Assembly (NCBI RefSeq): GCF_041224595.1
Contig: NZ_JBGFGN010000114.1
Coordinates: 1 to 34,734 of the forward strand
From: Donghicola sp041224595
Lineage (GTDB): Bacteria > Pseudomonadota > Alphaproteobacteria > Rhodobacterales > Rhodobacteraceae
Direction: 5' to 3'
DNA length: 34,734 nt
Shown here: in pieces, positions 22,712 through 31,101 of the stretch
How the letters are laid out: each line of letters begins with the position of its first letter
How positions within the stretch are numbered: the stretch's first letter is position 1
Notes under the pieces: model-generated
What the model saw: only the letters and a program-made list of their open reading frames with translations
The model's database searches: none
Told to the model about the DNA's origin: nothing
Made by a program: the position numbers and the translations under genes

Positions 22712-23446
22712 ATGACCATCGATTTGTGGACATTGGGGTTGCAGACGATCAATGCACTGGTCCTGATCTGGTTTCTGGGTCGCTTCTTCTTCAAGCCGGT
22801 CAGCGCGATAATTGCAGAGCGTCGTGCGGCGGCCCAAGCTGAACTCGATCACGCAGCGCAGGCTGCCGCTTCTGCCAAAGCAGAGCGGCAAGCGGCACAA
22901 TCTGATCGGGCGGCATTTGCGTCTATGCGCGCCAGCTTGCTCGAGGAGGCCCGCGCAGAGGCAAAAGCCGAGCGGAATAAGCTGTTAGACCTGGCGCAGG
23001 AAGAGGCGCAATCGCTGCGCCATGAAACCGAAGCAAGTCTGAAGCGCCTACGCGCTGACGCCCAAGCAGGCTTGGCTGGCGATGCCTCTGACCTTGCGGT
23101 GGAGATCGCGCAGCGGCTTTTGGCGCGGTTACCTGATGTTACCCTCGTCGGTCCATTTGTTGAGGGCTTGGTCGCAGCGGTTGGTGCGCTCCCCACTGCC
23201 GTGCAAGAGGCCTTGGGCCGCGATGGACCTGCACTGCTGCGCGTGCCTCGCGCCCTAACTGACGCCGAACACGAAGCTGTCCAAGCTGCCTTTTCAGGGG
23301 CATTGGGGCGACCTGTGCAGATGCGTGTTGAGGTTTATCCAGACCTGATCGCCGGTCTGGAACTAGAGGCCGAGACGGCCACTGTGCGCAATCACTTCGC
23401 CGCTGATCTCTCCCGTATCAAAGCGGAGCTCGCTGCCCATGTCTGA
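22712..23446 (+). CDS. atpF: N-ATPase b subunit with delta-like C-terminal part
   Basis: 244 residues, longer than a normal b subunit (about 160). An N-terminal membrane helix (LQTINALVLIWFLGRFFF) and an RRAAAQAELDHA-type dimer helix, rich in Ala, Glu and Arg, give the stator stalk. The C-terminal 80 residues (RVPRALTDAEHEAVQAAF then EVYPDLIAGLELEAETATVRNHFAADLSRIKAEL) read like the C-terminal domain of a delta subunit. As in other N-ATPases no separate delta gene exists in the operon, so this fusion would provide the contact to alpha. The ATG at 22712 is preferred to a TTG at 22700. It overlaps atpA by 8 bases. Confidence 0.88.
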   Translation: MTIDLWTLGLQTINALVLIWFLGRFFFKPVSAIIAERRAAAQAELDHAAQAAASAKAERQAAQSDRAAFASMRASLLEEARAEAKAERNKLLDLAQEEAQSLRHETEASLKRLRADAQAGLAGDASDLAVEIAQRLLARLPDVTLVGPFVEGLVAAVGALPTAVQEALGRDGPALLRVPRALTDAEHEAVQAAFSGALGRPVQMRVEVYPDLIAGLELEAETATVRNHFAADLSRIKAELAAHV

Positions 23447-24965
23447 TCTGACTCTTCCCTCCGATTGGCTTCAGACTGCGCGTTCCAAACTGCGCGATGC
23501 AGAGGTCGGCCCAAAGGCAGTGCCGATAGGGCGTGTCGTCCGGTTGGCCGATGGCATTGCGCAAATCGACGGCTTGCCAGATGCGGCGCTTGGCGCATTG
23601 CTGCAGTTTGAAAGCGGTGGATACGCGTTTGCCCACAGCCTTGATCCGGATTGCATCAACGCGGTTTTCCTAGATGCGGCAGAGCGCGTTACAGTAGGAG
23701 AGCGGGTGCGTGACACCGGCGATGTTCTGCGTGTTCCGGTAGGTGAGGCACTGCTCGGACGCGTGATCGACCCGCTTGGTCGGCCACTGGATGGCGGACC
23801 AGACATCGTAACCGAAGAGATGTGGCCTGTAGAGCGCCCTGCGCCTGCGATCATTGACCGCGATCTGGTGTCCGAACCGCTTGAGACCGGCGTTCTGGTG
23901 CTGGATAGTCTTTTTGCGCTGGGGCGTGGGCAGCGGGAGTTGATCGTTGGCGATCATGCCACGGGAAAAACATCGCTCGCGGTCGACGCGATCATCAACC
24001 AAAAATCTTCGGACGTGATTTGTGTCTACGTTGCTGTTGGCCAGCGCGCGACCGCAGTTGAACGCGTGATCGAAGCCGTGCGAACCCATGGCGATCCGTC
24101 CAAGTGCATCTTCGTTGTTGGCAGCGCCGGAGCGCCTCCGGGGTTGCAATGGATTGCGCCTTTTGCGGGCATGACCATGGCCGAGTTTTTTCGGGATCGC
24201 GGACAAAACGCGCTCATCGTGATCGACGATCTGACCCTTCATGCTGCTACCCACCGGGAATTGGCGCTTTTGACACGCGAGCCTCCGGGACGAGAGGCCT
24301 ATCCCGGCGACGTTTTTTATCTGCACGCGCGTCTTCTGGAGCGGGCAGCCAAACTCTCTGCAGCCAAGGGAGGCGGATCGCTGACCGCCCTGCCGATCGC
24401 TCAGACGGAGGCGGGTAATCTGTCGGCCTATATCCCGACCAACCTGATTTCGATCACCGATGGGCAGATTGTCCTGAGCAGTCATTTGTTCTCGGCTGGC
24501 CAGCGACCGGCCGTCGATGTTGGGCTTTCTGTCAGCCGTGTCGGTGGCAAGGCTCAGAACAAGGCGTTGCGTAGTGTGGCGGGCCGCGTGCGACTGGATT
24601 ACGCGCAGTTCCAAGAGCTCGAGATGTTTACACGCTTTGGCGGTATGACGAATGAGCGGATCAAAGCACAAATCAAGCGCGGCGAACGTATTCGCGCGCT
24701 ACTGGTGCAGCCGCGATTTTCAGGGCTGCGCCAGATTGATCAGATCGCACTTCTGACGGCTCTGGCCGATGGCGTGCTTGACCCAGTCACCCCCGAGGTT
24801 TTCCCGAAGCTGCGGGAGGTGCTGCCCGCTGCCGTGGATCGATTGCCCAAAGAGGATCTGTCGGCAATGCGGTCAGGGGAGTTTAGCCCTGAAAGACGCA
24901 GAAGGCTCGCGCAAGCGGTTTCAGAGCTGGTGAACGAGAACGACTTGTCCGAGGATACCCCATGA
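23439..24965 (+). CDS. atpA: N-ATPase alpha subunit
   Basis: 508 residues, the non-catalytic nucleotide-binding subunit. Walker A reads GDHATGKT (171-178), where housekeeping alphas have GDRQTGKT. The conserved arginine finger region SVSRVGGKAQNKALR is intact, as is VVGSAGAPPGLQWIAPFAGMTMAEFFRDRGQNALIVIDDLT. The N-terminal delta-contacting segment is short (about 25 residues), consistent with a different stator contact. It overlaps atpF by 8 bases and atpG by ATGA. Confidence 0.95.
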   Translation: MSDLTLPSDWLQTARSKLRDAEVGPKAVPIGRVVRLADGIAQIDGLPDAALGALLQFESGGYAFAHSLDPDCINAVFLDAAERVTVGERVRDTGDVLRVPVGEALLGRVIDPLGRPLDGGPDIVTEEMWPVERPAPAIIDRDLVSEPLETGVLVLDSLFALGRGQRELIVGDHATGKTSLAVDAIINQKSSDVICVYVAVGQRATAVERVIEAVRTHGDPSKCIFVVGSAGAPPGLQWIAPFAGMTMAEFFRDRGQNALIVIDDLTLHAATHRELALLTREPPGREAYPGDVFYLHARLLERAAKLSAAKGGGSLTALPIAQTEAGNLSAYIPTNLISITDGQIVLSSHLFSAGQRPAVDVGLSVSRVGGKAQNKALRSVAGRVRLDYAQFQELEMFTRFGGMTNERIKAQIKRGERIRALLVQPRFSGLRQIDQIALLTALADGVLDPVTPEVFPKLREVLPAAVDRLPKEDLSAMRSGEFSPERRRRLAQAVSELVNENDLSEDTP

Positions 24966-25798
24966 CGGGCCGCCTCGCGGATATCAACGCGCGGATCGAC
25001 ACCGTTCACAAGCTTGACGCTGTGATCAAGGCGATGCGCGGGATCGCCGCCGCCCGCGTACGAGAAGCGCACCAACATTTGCAAAGTGTGCGGACCTATG
25101 CCTCTACTTTGGGTGTCGGGATCGCAGAGGTTCTGGCCTTGGCCCCGCCCTTAGATGTGCCCGCGATACAGGGGCAGTCAGCTGCAATTGTGTTTGCAGC
25201 CGAACAAGGCTTTGCCGGTAGTTTTTCGGATCGGGTGTTTGACGCTTTTGAACGCCTGAGTGGTCCGGTCCAACTCTTTACCATAGGGTCCAGAGGTCTG
25301 CCCGAGGCTGAAGAAAGGGGAATCCCTGTCGTTTGGCAGGCGCAGATGATCTCGGGTCCGGCGCAAGCGCCTGCATTGGCGAGTCTGATATCTGATATGG
25401 TTTTTGATGGAATAAGGCGTGGGACTTTGGGTGCGATCACTGTCTTGCACGCAGTGCCTGGGGGCAGCCACCAAGGGGACATCATGATGAAAGCCCTGAT
25501 GCCTTTTGATTTCGGGCGCTTTCCGTGCCTGAAGACTGCCGAACCACCGGAATTGACGGTGCCGCCAGCGGTTTTGTTGCAAGATCTGATCGAAGAATAC
25601 GTGTTTGCCCAACTCGTCGAGGCGACGCTTTTGTCCTTTGCTGCCGAAAACGAAGCCCGTATGCGCGCTATGATCGCGGCGCAGGACAATACAGCCGAGA
25701 CATTGGCTGCGATGATGGCGACTTCGCGGCAGTTGCGACAGGAAGAGATCACAGAAGAAATTATCGAACTGGCGGTATCGGGTCTGCAGCGCGGGTGA
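24962..25798 (+). CDS. atpG: N-ATPase gamma subunit
   Basis: 278 residues, the central rotor shaft. The N-terminal coiled-coil helix ADINARIDTVHKLDAVIKAMRGIAAARVREA and the C-terminal helix ENEARMRAMIAAQDNTAETLAAM are family-typical and pair to form the shaft; the Rossmann-like middle domain shows IVFAAEQGFAGSFSDRV in the place of TSDRGLCGG. It is the last gene of the operon. Its 3' end overlaps the end of the convergent LuxR-type gene by 38 bases, so antisense reading between the two transcripts is likely. Confidence 0.93.
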   Translation: MTGRLADINARIDTVHKLDAVIKAMRGIAAARVREAHQHLQSVRTYASTLGVGIAEVLALAPPLDVPAIQGQSAAIVFAAEQGFAGSFSDRVFDAFERLSGPVQLFTIGSRGLPEAEERGIPVVWQAQMISGPAQAPALASLISDMVFDGIRRGTLGAITVLHAVPGGSHQGDIMMKALMPFDFGRFPCLKTAEPPELTVPPAVLLQDLIEEYVFAQLVEATLLSFAAENEARMRAMIAAQDNTAETLAAMMATSRQLRQEEITEEIIELAVSGLQRG

Positions 25799-26795
25799 TC
25801 AACGGACCAAAAATTACCCCGCTGGTCAGAACGCGCCGCAGAAGACCGGTTTGGCCCTGAACGCCCATTCTTGCGAAAATCGACTTGGAGTAGGAGCGCG
25901 CTGTTTCATCTGTCCAACCCAAGGCTTGTGCAGCAGATTTCAGGCTGTGCCCTGCGCAGATCAAAGCCGCCAGCCGCGCTTCGTTCCGGTTCAGCCCGAA
26001 GTGATCGGCAAAGTCCTTCGGTTCAATCGCAGTCAGGTCCTGAGCCTCGCGGACGAGGACAAGGATCTGTGGTTCAATGTTGGACTGGTCCCGTATCACC
26101 GTCACCTCGGTTTCAATTTCGGGCGCAAAGAGGGCTTGGTGTCGTGATCCGCTGGTGCATTCTGTGAACGCGGTCCTGAACTTCAAAGCGAGTTCGGGAT
26201 CGGTGAATTCTAATCGGCCTTTTTCTGCGATCCGCATATTCTTGAATGCACGCAGGTTTGGCGCGTCATCGGACATCGACAGGATGTGTCCTGTTGGGTC
26301 CAGCTGAACCCAGCCGGTTCCATGGGTTGCGCTCAGTTGTTGGCACAATTGTGTCCGTTGAACCTGCGCGATTTGTGCCTGCCATGCGGCGACGCATTGC
26401 CCGAGATAGGGGGTAATTGCCGTTAGGAATTGCCGGTCCGGGCTGCGAAAATCCCGCTTGTGCGGCGCTCGGGCGATGCACAGCGTCGCCTGTCCGCCCG
26501 TCCCCGCCTTTACTCGGAGTATGCGAAAAAACTGGTTGGGCACGGTGCCCGAGGACAGGTCCTCTTGGCTGTAAACACGATCATATCGCAGCCCTGCAAT
26601 CAGGGGTCCGAGGTCGAATGCAACCGCGCCCTCGGCGTGGTATGACGCGACGCCATTGGCGCGATCGACTCTCAAAATGGCAGCGTCGGACTGCGTGAAG
26701 GTCCGCAATCGGGTCAGGAATTCCTGCCATCCTGCACCGGTTGCTGCGGAAAAAAGGCTTTGAATCAAAGAGGTTTGGTCGTCCACATACTGCAT
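25761..26795 (-). CDS. LuxR-type helix-turn-helix regulator
   Basis: 344 residues. The C-terminal 70 residues hold a LuxR-type HTH: FGLNRNEARLAALICAGHSLKSAAQALGWTDETARSYSKSIFARMGVQGQTGLLRRVL, where ETARSYSKSIFARMG is the recognition helix. The N-terminal 260 residues have no receiver or autoinducer-binding signature and may be a PAS/GAF-like sensor. The ATG at 26795 (MQYVDDQTSLIQ) is chosen since upstream codons only shadow cysD and the 87-bp gap; the start is less certain because no clear ribosome site is seen. An 18-bp palindrome lies 12 bp before the start, and a second palindrome overlaps the start. The gene overlaps the end of atpG and is divergent from cysD; it may control cysDNC, itself, or both. 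Confidence 0.8.
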   Translation of the reverse strand: MQYVDDQTSLIQSLFSAATGAGWQEFLTRLRTFTQSDAAILRVDRANGVASYHAEGAVAFDLGPLIAGLRYDRVYSQEDLSSGTVPNQFFRILRVKAGTGGQATLCIARAPHKRDFRSPDRQFLTAITPYLGQCVAAWQAQIAQVQRTQLCQQLSATHGTGWVQLDPTGHILSMSDDAPNLRAFKNMRIAEKGRLEFTDPELALKFRTAFTECTSGSRHQALFAPEIETEVTVIRDQSNIEPQILVLVREAQDLTAIEPKDFADHFGLNRNEARLAALICAGHSLKSAAQALGWTDETARSYSKSIFARMGVQGQTGLLRRVLTSGVIFGPLITRAADPIPPVR

Positions 26796-26806
26796 TGCAG
26801 CAGCAT

Positions 26807-26824
26807 ACCCCCCATATGGGGGGT
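26807..26824. promoter_or_regulatory. 18-bp GC-rich palindrome between LuxR gene and cysD
   Basis: ACCCCCCATATGGGGGGT is a perfect palindrome of 18 bp, the size of a LuxR-family (lux-box-like) site. It lies 12 bp before the LuxR-type start and 59 bp before cysD. Inferred role: operator for the regulator's own gene and perhaps for cysDNC. Confidence 0.55.
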
Positions 26825-26882
26825 TCGCCAAGAGGTTTGCAAAGCTAAGTCTAATTTCAGCGATTAAAGAGATGATTCGAGT

Positions 26883-27788
26883 ATGACACAGAAAACCCTG
26901 ACGCACCTTCAGCGCCTCGAAGCAGAGAGCATTCACATTCTGCGCGAGGTCGTGGCCGAGGCCGAAAACCCCGTAATGCTTTATTCGGTTGGTAAGGACA
27001 GCGCCGTGATGCTGCACCTTGCCAAGAAGGCGTTTTACCCTGCGCCCCCGCCCTTTCCGCTCTTGCACGTGGACACCACTTGGAAGTTCAAGGAGATGTA
27101 CAAGCTGCGTGACAAGGCGGCGAAGGATGCGGGTATGGAACTGCTCGTTCATCGCAACCCCGAAGCTGCCGAGCGTGGCATCAACCCCTTTGACCACGGT
27201 GCCCTGCACACCGACATGTGGAAGACCGAGGGCCTGAAGCAGGCGCTGGACAAATACGGTTTCGACGTTGCCTTTGGTGGCGCGCGCCGTGACGAAGAGA
27301 AATCCCGTGCCAAAGAGCGCGTCTTCTCGTTCCGCTCGGCCAACCACCGTTGGGATCCCAAGAGCCAGCGTCCCGAACTCTGGCACCTGTACAACGCGCG
27401 CAAAGCCAAAGGCGAAAGCGTTCGTGTGTTCCCGATCTCGAACTGGACCGAGCTGGACATCTGGCAGTACATCCACCTCGAGGGTATCGAAATCGTGCCG
27501 CTGTACTTCTCGGCTCCCCGCCCGACTGTCGAGCGTGATGGTCTGATCATCATGGTGGACGATGAGCGTTTCCCGTTGAAGGATGGCGAAACCCCGCAGA
27601 TGCGCTCTGTCCGTTTCCGCACCTTGGGCTGCTACCCGCTGACCGGCGCTGTTGAAAGCGAAGCGAAAACTCTGCCCGAAGTGATTCAGGAAATGCTCCT
27701 GACCACCACCTCGGAACGTCAGGGTCGTGCGATCGACCACGATCAGGCCGCCTCGATGGAGAAGAAGAAGCAGGAAGGCTACTTCTAA
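26883..27788 (+). CDS. cysD: Sulfate adenylyltransferase small subunit
   Basis: 301 residues. CysD with CysN makes adenosine 5'-phosphosulfate (APS) from ATP and sulfate. The PP-loop motif is SVGKDS (35-40); LLHVDTTWKFKEMYKLRD, FGGARRDEEKSRAKERVFSFR and RFRTLGCYPLTGAVES are the well-known family blocks. The length is typical of bacterial CysD. GAGATGA lies before the ATG. It is the first gene of a two-gene operon with cysNC, 43 bp apart. Codon use is strongly biased to C- and G-ending frequent codons (CTG, ATC, AAC, GAC), suggesting high expression compared with neighbours. Confidence 0.98.
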   Translation: MTQKTLTHLQRLEAESIHILREVVAEAENPVMLYSVGKDSAVMLHLAKKAFYPAPPPFPLLHVDTTWKFKEMYKLRDKAAKDAGMELLVHRNPEAAERGINPFDHGALHTDMWKTEGLKQALDKYGFDVAFGGARRDEEKSRAKERVFSFRSANHRWDPKSQRPELWHLYNARKAKGESVRVFPISNWTELDIWQYIHLEGIEIVPLYFSAPRPTVERDGLIIMVDDERFPLKDGETPQMRSVRFRTLGCYPLTGAVESEAKTLPEVIQEMLLTTTSERQGRAIDHDQAASMEKKKQEGYF

Positions 27789-27831
27789 GCCCCGCTTCTT
27801 CGGTCCCTTCACGCCAGTACGGAATTTATAA

Positions 27832-29733
27832 ATGACTGATCCTATTTACAAAACAGACGCCCTGATCGCCGAAGACATCGACGCGTATCTCGAGGCGCAC
27901 CAGCACAAGACCATGCTGCGTTTCATCACCTGTGGTTCGGTGGACGACGGCAAATCGACCCTGATTGGTCGTCTGCTATACGACAGCAAGATGATCTTCG
28001 AAGACCAGCTTGCCACTCTGGAAGCCGACTCCAAGCGCGTTGGTACACAGGGCGGCAACATCGACTTTGCTCTGCTGGTCGACGGCCTGGCTGCCGAGCG
28101 CGAGCAAGGCATCACCATCGACGTGGCCTACCGCTTCTTCGCCACCGAAAAGCGCAAGTTTATCGTCGCCGACACACCCGGTCACGAACAGTACACCCGC
28201 AACATGGTGACTGGCGCGTCGACCGCGGACCTCGCTGTCATTCTGATCGACGCCCGCAAAGGCGTTCTGACCCAGACCCGTCGCCACAGCTACCTCGTGC
28301 AGCTGCTTGGCATCAAGAATGTGGTTCTGGCCGTCAACAAGATGGACCTTGTTGATTACGATCAGGCCACTTACGACGCGATCATCGAAGACTACACCAA
28401 CTTCGCCCGCACCATCGGGATCGAAGAGTTTGTTGCGATCCCGATTTCGGGTCTGGCCGGCGACAACATCGCCGCGCACAGCGAAACTATGCCTTGGTAC
28501 ACCGGCCCTGCGCTGCTGCCCCACCTCGAAGAGGTCGAGATCAGCAATACGGTCGAGCAGGAACAGCCCTTCTCGATGCCGGTGCAGTGGGTGAACCGTC
28601 CTAACCTTGATTTCCGCGGGTTCGCGGGCATGGTCGCGACGGGCACCATACGCCCCGGTGATCTGGTTCGTGTTCTGCCGTCGGGCAAGACCTCGGAAGT
28701 GGCGCGGATCGTCAACTTTGATGGCGACCGTGATCTGGCCGTCGCAGGCGAGTCCGTGACCCTGACTCTGAAAGACGAAATCGACTGTTCGCGCGGTCAG
28801 GTGATCGTTGCGGCGCAGGCCCCGTTGGAGGTCGCCGATCAGTTCGAGTCCACCATCGTCTGGATGGACGAGCACGAAATGGTCCCCGGTCGTGCGTATT
28901 GGATGAAAATCGGCACCCAGACCGTGTCGGCCACTGTCCAGCACCCGAAGTACGAAGTGAACGTCAACACCCAAGAGCATCTGGCCGCGAAAACGCTGGA
29001 CCTGAACGCGATTGGCGTGGCGAACATCACTCTGGATCGCGAAATCCCGTTTGACGCTTACACGAACAACCGCGAACTGGGTGGGTTTATCCTGATCGAC
29101 AAGATCACCAACGCCACCGTCGCGGCTGGCCTGATTAACTTTGCTCTGCGTCGGTCGACCAATGTGCACTGGCAGGCAACCGATATCGCTCGTGAAGATC
29201 ACGCCGCGATGAAGAACCAGAAGCCTGCAGTTGTGTGGCTGACCGGTCTGTCGGGTTCGGGCAAGTCGACCATCGGCAACATCCTAGAGAAGAAACTGGC
29301 GCGCATGAACCGTCACACCTTCCTCTTGGATGGGGACAACGTGCGTCACGGCCTGAACAAGGACCTTGGCTTCACCGAAGCGGACCGGATCGAAAACATT
29401 CGCCGTGTGGGCGAAGTGGCCAAGCTGATGACCGACGCCGGTCTGATCGTGATCACTGCGTTCATCTCGCCCTTCCGTTCGGAGCGTGACATGGTACGTA
29501 GCATGATGCAGCCGGGTGAGTTCGTCGAAGTCTTTGTCGACACACCGCTCGAAGTTGCTGAACAGCGCGACGTCAAAGGTCTGTACGCCAAGGCGCGTTC
29601 GGGTCAGCTGAAGAACTTCACTGGCATCGACTCTCCTTACGAGGCACCGTTCAACGCCGAGATCCGCATCGACACCACCGCGATGAGCCCCGAAGAAGCG
29701 GCGGATGCGATCATCGAACGTCTGATCCCGTAA
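27832..29733 (+). CDS. cysNC: Bifunctional sulfate adenylyltransferase large subunit/APS kinase
   Basis: 633 residues, a fusion of CysN and CysC. The CysN GTPase part has Walker A GSVDDGKST (35-43), DTPGHEQYTRNM (near 113) and NKMDLV (near 166); EF-Tu-like beta domains follow. The APS kinase part begins near residue 460 with P-loop GLSGSGKST (about 471-479), then LDGDNVRHGLNKDLGF and RSERDMVRSM. The protein thus takes APS on to PAPS, needed for sulfite production and for sulfotransferases. A strong terminator follows the stop. The upstream spacer of 43 bp and equal codon bias mark it as one unit with cysD. Confidence 0.98.
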   Translation: MTDPIYKTDALIAEDIDAYLEAHQHKTMLRFITCGSVDDGKSTLIGRLLYDSKMIFEDQLATLEADSKRVGTQGGNIDFALLVDGLAAEREQGITIDVAYRFFATEKRKFIVADTPGHEQYTRNMVTGASTADLAVILIDARKGVLTQTRRHSYLVQLLGIKNVVLAVNKMDLVDYDQATYDAIIEDYTNFARTIGIEEFVAIPISGLAGDNIAAHSETMPWYTGPALLPHLEEVEISNTVEQEQPFSMPVQWVNRPNLDFRGFAGMVATGTIRPGDLVRVLPSGKTSEVARIVNFDGDRDLAVAGESVTLTLKDEIDCSRGQVIVAAQAPLEVADQFESTIVWMDEHEMVPGRAYWMKIGTQTVSATVQHPKYEVNVNTQEHLAAKTLDLNAIGVANITLDREIPFDAYTNNRELGGFILIDKITNATVAAGLINFALRRSTNVHWQATDIAREDHAAMKNQKPAVVWLTGLSGSGKSTIGNILEKKLARMNRHTFLLDGDNVRHGLNKDLGFTEADRIENIRRVGEVAKLMTDAGLIVITAFISPFRSERDMVRSMMQPGEFVEVFVDTPLEVAEQRDVKGLYAKARSGQLKNFTGIDSPYEAPFNAEIRIDTTAMSPEEAADAIIERLIP

Positions 29734-29751
29734 AGATTAGTCAAGGAATAG

Positions 29752-29786
29752 AAAAAGCGCCGCGTACATCACGCGGCGCTTTTTTT
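29752..29786. terminator. Bidirectional rho-independent terminator
   Basis: A perfect GC-rich stem AGCGCCGCG (29756-29764) and CGCGGCGCT (29772-29780) closes a 7-nt loop, preceded by AAAA and followed by TTTTTT. It lies between cysNC (plus) and the response regulator (minus), which converge, so it can stop both. Confidence 0.95.
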
Positions 29787-29804
29787 ATTGCCGAAAGGCC
29801 TAGA

Positions 29805-30191
29805 TTAGCTTTGCTCGTCTTGGGGTTGCCGACTTTCGGCTTGATGCACCAGATGTTCGAAAAGCTGATTTTCGATTATTGGCTTTGAAAGAACGACCTC
29901 GTCCTGACGGTATTCAATCGAAGAGGCATTATAGGCCGACAGAAAAATGAAGGGGATTTCTCGCTCTCGCAGCGCAGCGGCGATACTCTCGGTGGTCTGA
30001 CCACGCCCCAGATTGACGTCCAGGACTGCAAAGTCGATCGCCTCGGACCGTGCTAAGGCCGTGCCGGTTGCGGGCCGATTGGCCGGACCGACAACAGAGT
30101 GCCCCCAGCTTTCGACCATGTCAGTCAGGTCCATTGCAACAATGGGCTCATCCTCAACAATAAGTACGCGCAGACCTGGCTCGACTGACAT
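29805..30191 (-). CDS. Single-domain response regulator
   Basis: 128 residues, a receiver domain only. All active-site residues are present: the acidic cluster VEDEP (residues 12-16), the phospho-accepting Asp58 in FAVLDVNLG, Ser85 in FLSAYN and Lys103 in LSKPI. The SVVGPANRPATG and DVNLGRGQTTESIAAAL pattern is typical of regulators that work with HWE-type histidine kinases; no kinase gene is seen nearby. No output domain is attached. The ATG at 30191 has GAGGC about 6 nt before it, so I prefer it; the frame also allows starts at 30251 and 30281, adding 20 or 30 residues. Confidence 0.9.
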   Translation of the reverse strand: MSVEPGLRVLIVEDEPIVAMDLTDMVESWGHSVVGPANRPATGTALARSEAIDFAVLDVNLGRGQTTESIAAALREREIPFIFLSAYNASSIEYRQDEVVLSKPIIENQLFEHLVHQAESRQPQDEQS

Positions 30192-30373
30192 CAGTGCCTC
30201 ATATTCGGTTGTTATGATATTAGAACGAGGCAAATGCAGATTCTGTTCCATCCCAAAACGAAAAAAGGATGGATTATTCAAGTAGGCGAGACTTTAGGCT
30301 GAGATGATACACCTTCACGGCTCTGCCGATTAGATGAAGCCCAAGAAAAGTATCATAAATCAATGAGTTGCAA

Positions 30374-30985
30374 TCATTTCTCAAGCAAGAACCAAGTTAT
30401 GTCGTCTTGAGGAGCCCAATTGTCCCGATGATACGCAAAGCCGTAATCCACGAGCTTCAGACCGTAGCCGTCGATCAAATCTCCGGCGAAGTCGCGTTTG
30501 AAAAGCCTGTTCTCGTGCCCGCGGTAGCGGATCATCGTCGGCGCTGGGTTGTAATATTCAGCAACCAGAACATACCTGCGGCTGTTCGCGACCAGATTGT
30601 CATACACGCGGCGCAGGTAATCGGGGTTGATGTGGATCAGGACCCCCGCGGTAAAGGTTAGATCAACCGGGTCCTGTTTGATCTCTTCAAGGATTGAACC
30701 CTGACAGATTTCCGCGACGCCCGCGTCTGCCGCCTCTTTCGCTGCGGTTTCGTTGATTTCGTATCCACGCAAGCTGAGCGAAGGCTTCAGGCGGCTTAGG
30801 GCGACAAGATTCAATCCGATATTGCAGCCGAGCTCTGTGATGGATTGCACGTCATGGGCCGCACCAAGCATCTTGGTCCACAGCGCCACTTTCGAGTGCA
30901 GGAGTTGTTCGGAATTGTTCCGGTCGATATAATTCGCTCCGAAATCGCCGGCCCAGAATTCTTCTTGCTCGGTAATATAGGTCAT
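30374..30985 (-). CDS. SAM-dependent methyltransferase, pseudaminic-acid-associated type
   Basis: 203 residues. Class I methyltransferase motif I is ITELGCNIGLNLVAL. The start MTYITEQEEFWAGDFGANYIDRN is typical of the methylases found in pseudaminic-acid gene clusters (TIGR03587-like). The later parts DLTFTAGVLIHINPDYLRRVYDNL and VAEYYNPAPTMIRYRGHENRLFKRDFAGDL fit the same family. No pseudaminic acid synthesis gene is in this window, so it is an orphan or the partner set lies elsewhere. The ATG at 30985 has GAGGA 8-9 nt before it and is preferred to the one at 31015. A strong hairpin separates it from the sarcosine oxidase genes upstream. Confidence 0.8.
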   Translation of the reverse strand: MTYITEQEEFWAGDFGANYIDRNNSEQLLHSKVALWTKMLGAAHDVQSITELGCNIGLNLVALSRLKPSLSLRGYEINETAAKEAADAGVAEICQGSILEEIKQDPVDLTFTAGVLIHINPDYLRRVYDNLVANSRRYVLVAEYYNPAPTMIRYRGHENRLFKRDFAGDLIDGYGLKLVDYGFAYHRDNWAPQDDITWFLLEK

Positions 30986-31008
30986 GTCCGCAATCCTCAA
31001 AATATGCC

Positions 31009-31045
31009 TGATCATGGCACGGGAGCCTGTCCCTTGCCATGATCA
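31009..31045 (-). terminator. Hairpin terminator behind the sarcosine oxidase operon
   Basis: TGATCATGGCA (31009-31019) pairs with TGCCATGATCA (31035-31045), and inside it GGGA pairs with TCCC around the loop GCCTG, with a single mismatch between the stems. On the minus strand it is followed by a short T-rich stretch (TATTTT). It would end the message coming from soxG. Confidence 0.6.
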
Positions 31046-31101
31046 TGGTTGGCCTAGCGGAAAATGATCACAATTTTGCTGATGCTGCTTGCCCGTAAGG
31101 G

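Noticed and set aside
26796..27812. Long minus-strand extension of the LuxR-type frame
   Set aside because: It is the antisense shadow of cysD; the regulator's own start is placed at 26795.
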